DNA of 64,000 nt from Quisquiliibacterium transsilvanicum (GTDB lineage: Bacteria > Pseudomonadota > Gammaproteobacteria > Burkholderiales > Burkholderiaceae_E), in contig NZ_JACHGB010000006.1 of assembly GCF_014202215.1 (NCBI RefSeq), forward strand, positions 62,001 to 126,000, given 5' to 3'. The position numbers and the translations under genes are program-made. Under the pieces are notes generated by a model that saw only the letters and a list, made by a program, of their open reading frames with translations, was not told the DNA's origin and made no database searches. Position 1 is the stretch's first letter, and each line of letters starts with the position of its first letter. Below, piece by piece: positions 63,954-64,000 of this stretch.

Positions 63954-64000
63954 GCAGGCAGGCGGTCATCGTCGATACCAACGTCGTCGTGGCCGGCCTC
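63950..64000 (+). CDS. PIN-domain toxin, cut by the window end
   Basis: Only 17 codons are visible: MSRQAVIVDTNVVVAGL. VIVDTNV-type starts with the first acidic residue of the nuclease site are diagnostic of PIN domains, and the four-base overlap with a ribbon-helix-helix gene fits a toxin of the VapC or related PIN type. PIN toxins cleave tRNA or rRNA. Confidence 0.7.
   Translation, partial: MSRQAVIVDTNVVVAGL

Overview
The window is a GC-rich (roughly 70% by eye) piece of chromosome. Its gene orders are those of the Burkholderiales (Betaproteobacteria): murA-his-tat, petABC-sspAB, lptCAB-rpoN-hpf-ptsN-hprK-rapZ, lolB-ispE-tRNA-prs-rplY-pth, together with a Bug-type solute-binding protein. 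The genus cannot be fixed from sequence reading alone. No stretch over 300 bases lacks a gene.

Layout. (1) 1-6.2 kb, plus strand: a Gcr-type membrane protein gene broken by an in-frame TGA, ubiX, a universal stress protein, a small holin-like membrane protein, an outer-membrane barrel, a LON-domain protein and a Bug-type binding protein, closed by hairpins and a terminator. (2) 6.2-10.5 kb, minus strand: tRNA-Thr, sspB, sspA and the cytochrome bc1 genes petA-petB-petC. (3) 10.7-13.2 kb: mscL, a Nif3-family gene and a DegS-like protease. (4) 13.3-28.1 kb, minus strand: a nearly unbroken array of 24 genes read mlaF-E-D-A-C-B, an ABC exporter pair, ibaG, murA, hisG-D-B-H-A-F-I-E, a HIT protein and tatA-B-C. 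hisC is absent from its usual place. (5) 28.2-36.3 kb, plus strand: kdsD-kdsC-lptC-lptA-lptB-rpoN-hpf-ptsN-hprK-rapZ (lipopolysaccharide synthesis and export, then sigma-54 and nitrogen-PTS regulation). (6) 36.3-40.3 kb, minus strand: mutM, a dynamin-like GTPase and mutY, so both 8-oxoguanine glycosylases flank a membrane GTPase. (7) 40.4-51.3 kb: a TPR lipoprotein, lolB, ispE, tRNA-Gln, prs, rplY, pth, a 5'-nucleotidase, a MaoC-phosphotransacetylase fusion, ackA and ychF. (8) 51.4-64 kb, accessory: a RelE-type toxin-antitoxin pair with a palindromic operator, a LysE exporter, a type I restriction-modification locus in the order hsdR-hsdS-X-hsdM (X is a Schlafen/AlbA_2 plus GHKL-ATPase protein), an arsenic-type cassette (ACR3, OsmC-like, ArsP-like permease, mini-thioredoxin) and the start of a ribbon-helix-helix/PIN toxin-antitoxin pair cut by the window end.

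Most of the window is conserved envelope and housekeeping machinery. The parts most worth a second look are: the hsd locus with an embedded ATPase and an iterated, palindromic element before hsdM; the mutM-dynamin-mutY cluster; the histidine cluster without hisC; three genes whose -10 boxes sit exactly seven bases before the start codon (candidate leaderless mRNAs); the ispE reading frame ending inside tRNA-Gln; and an eroded ArsI-like short ORF before acr3.
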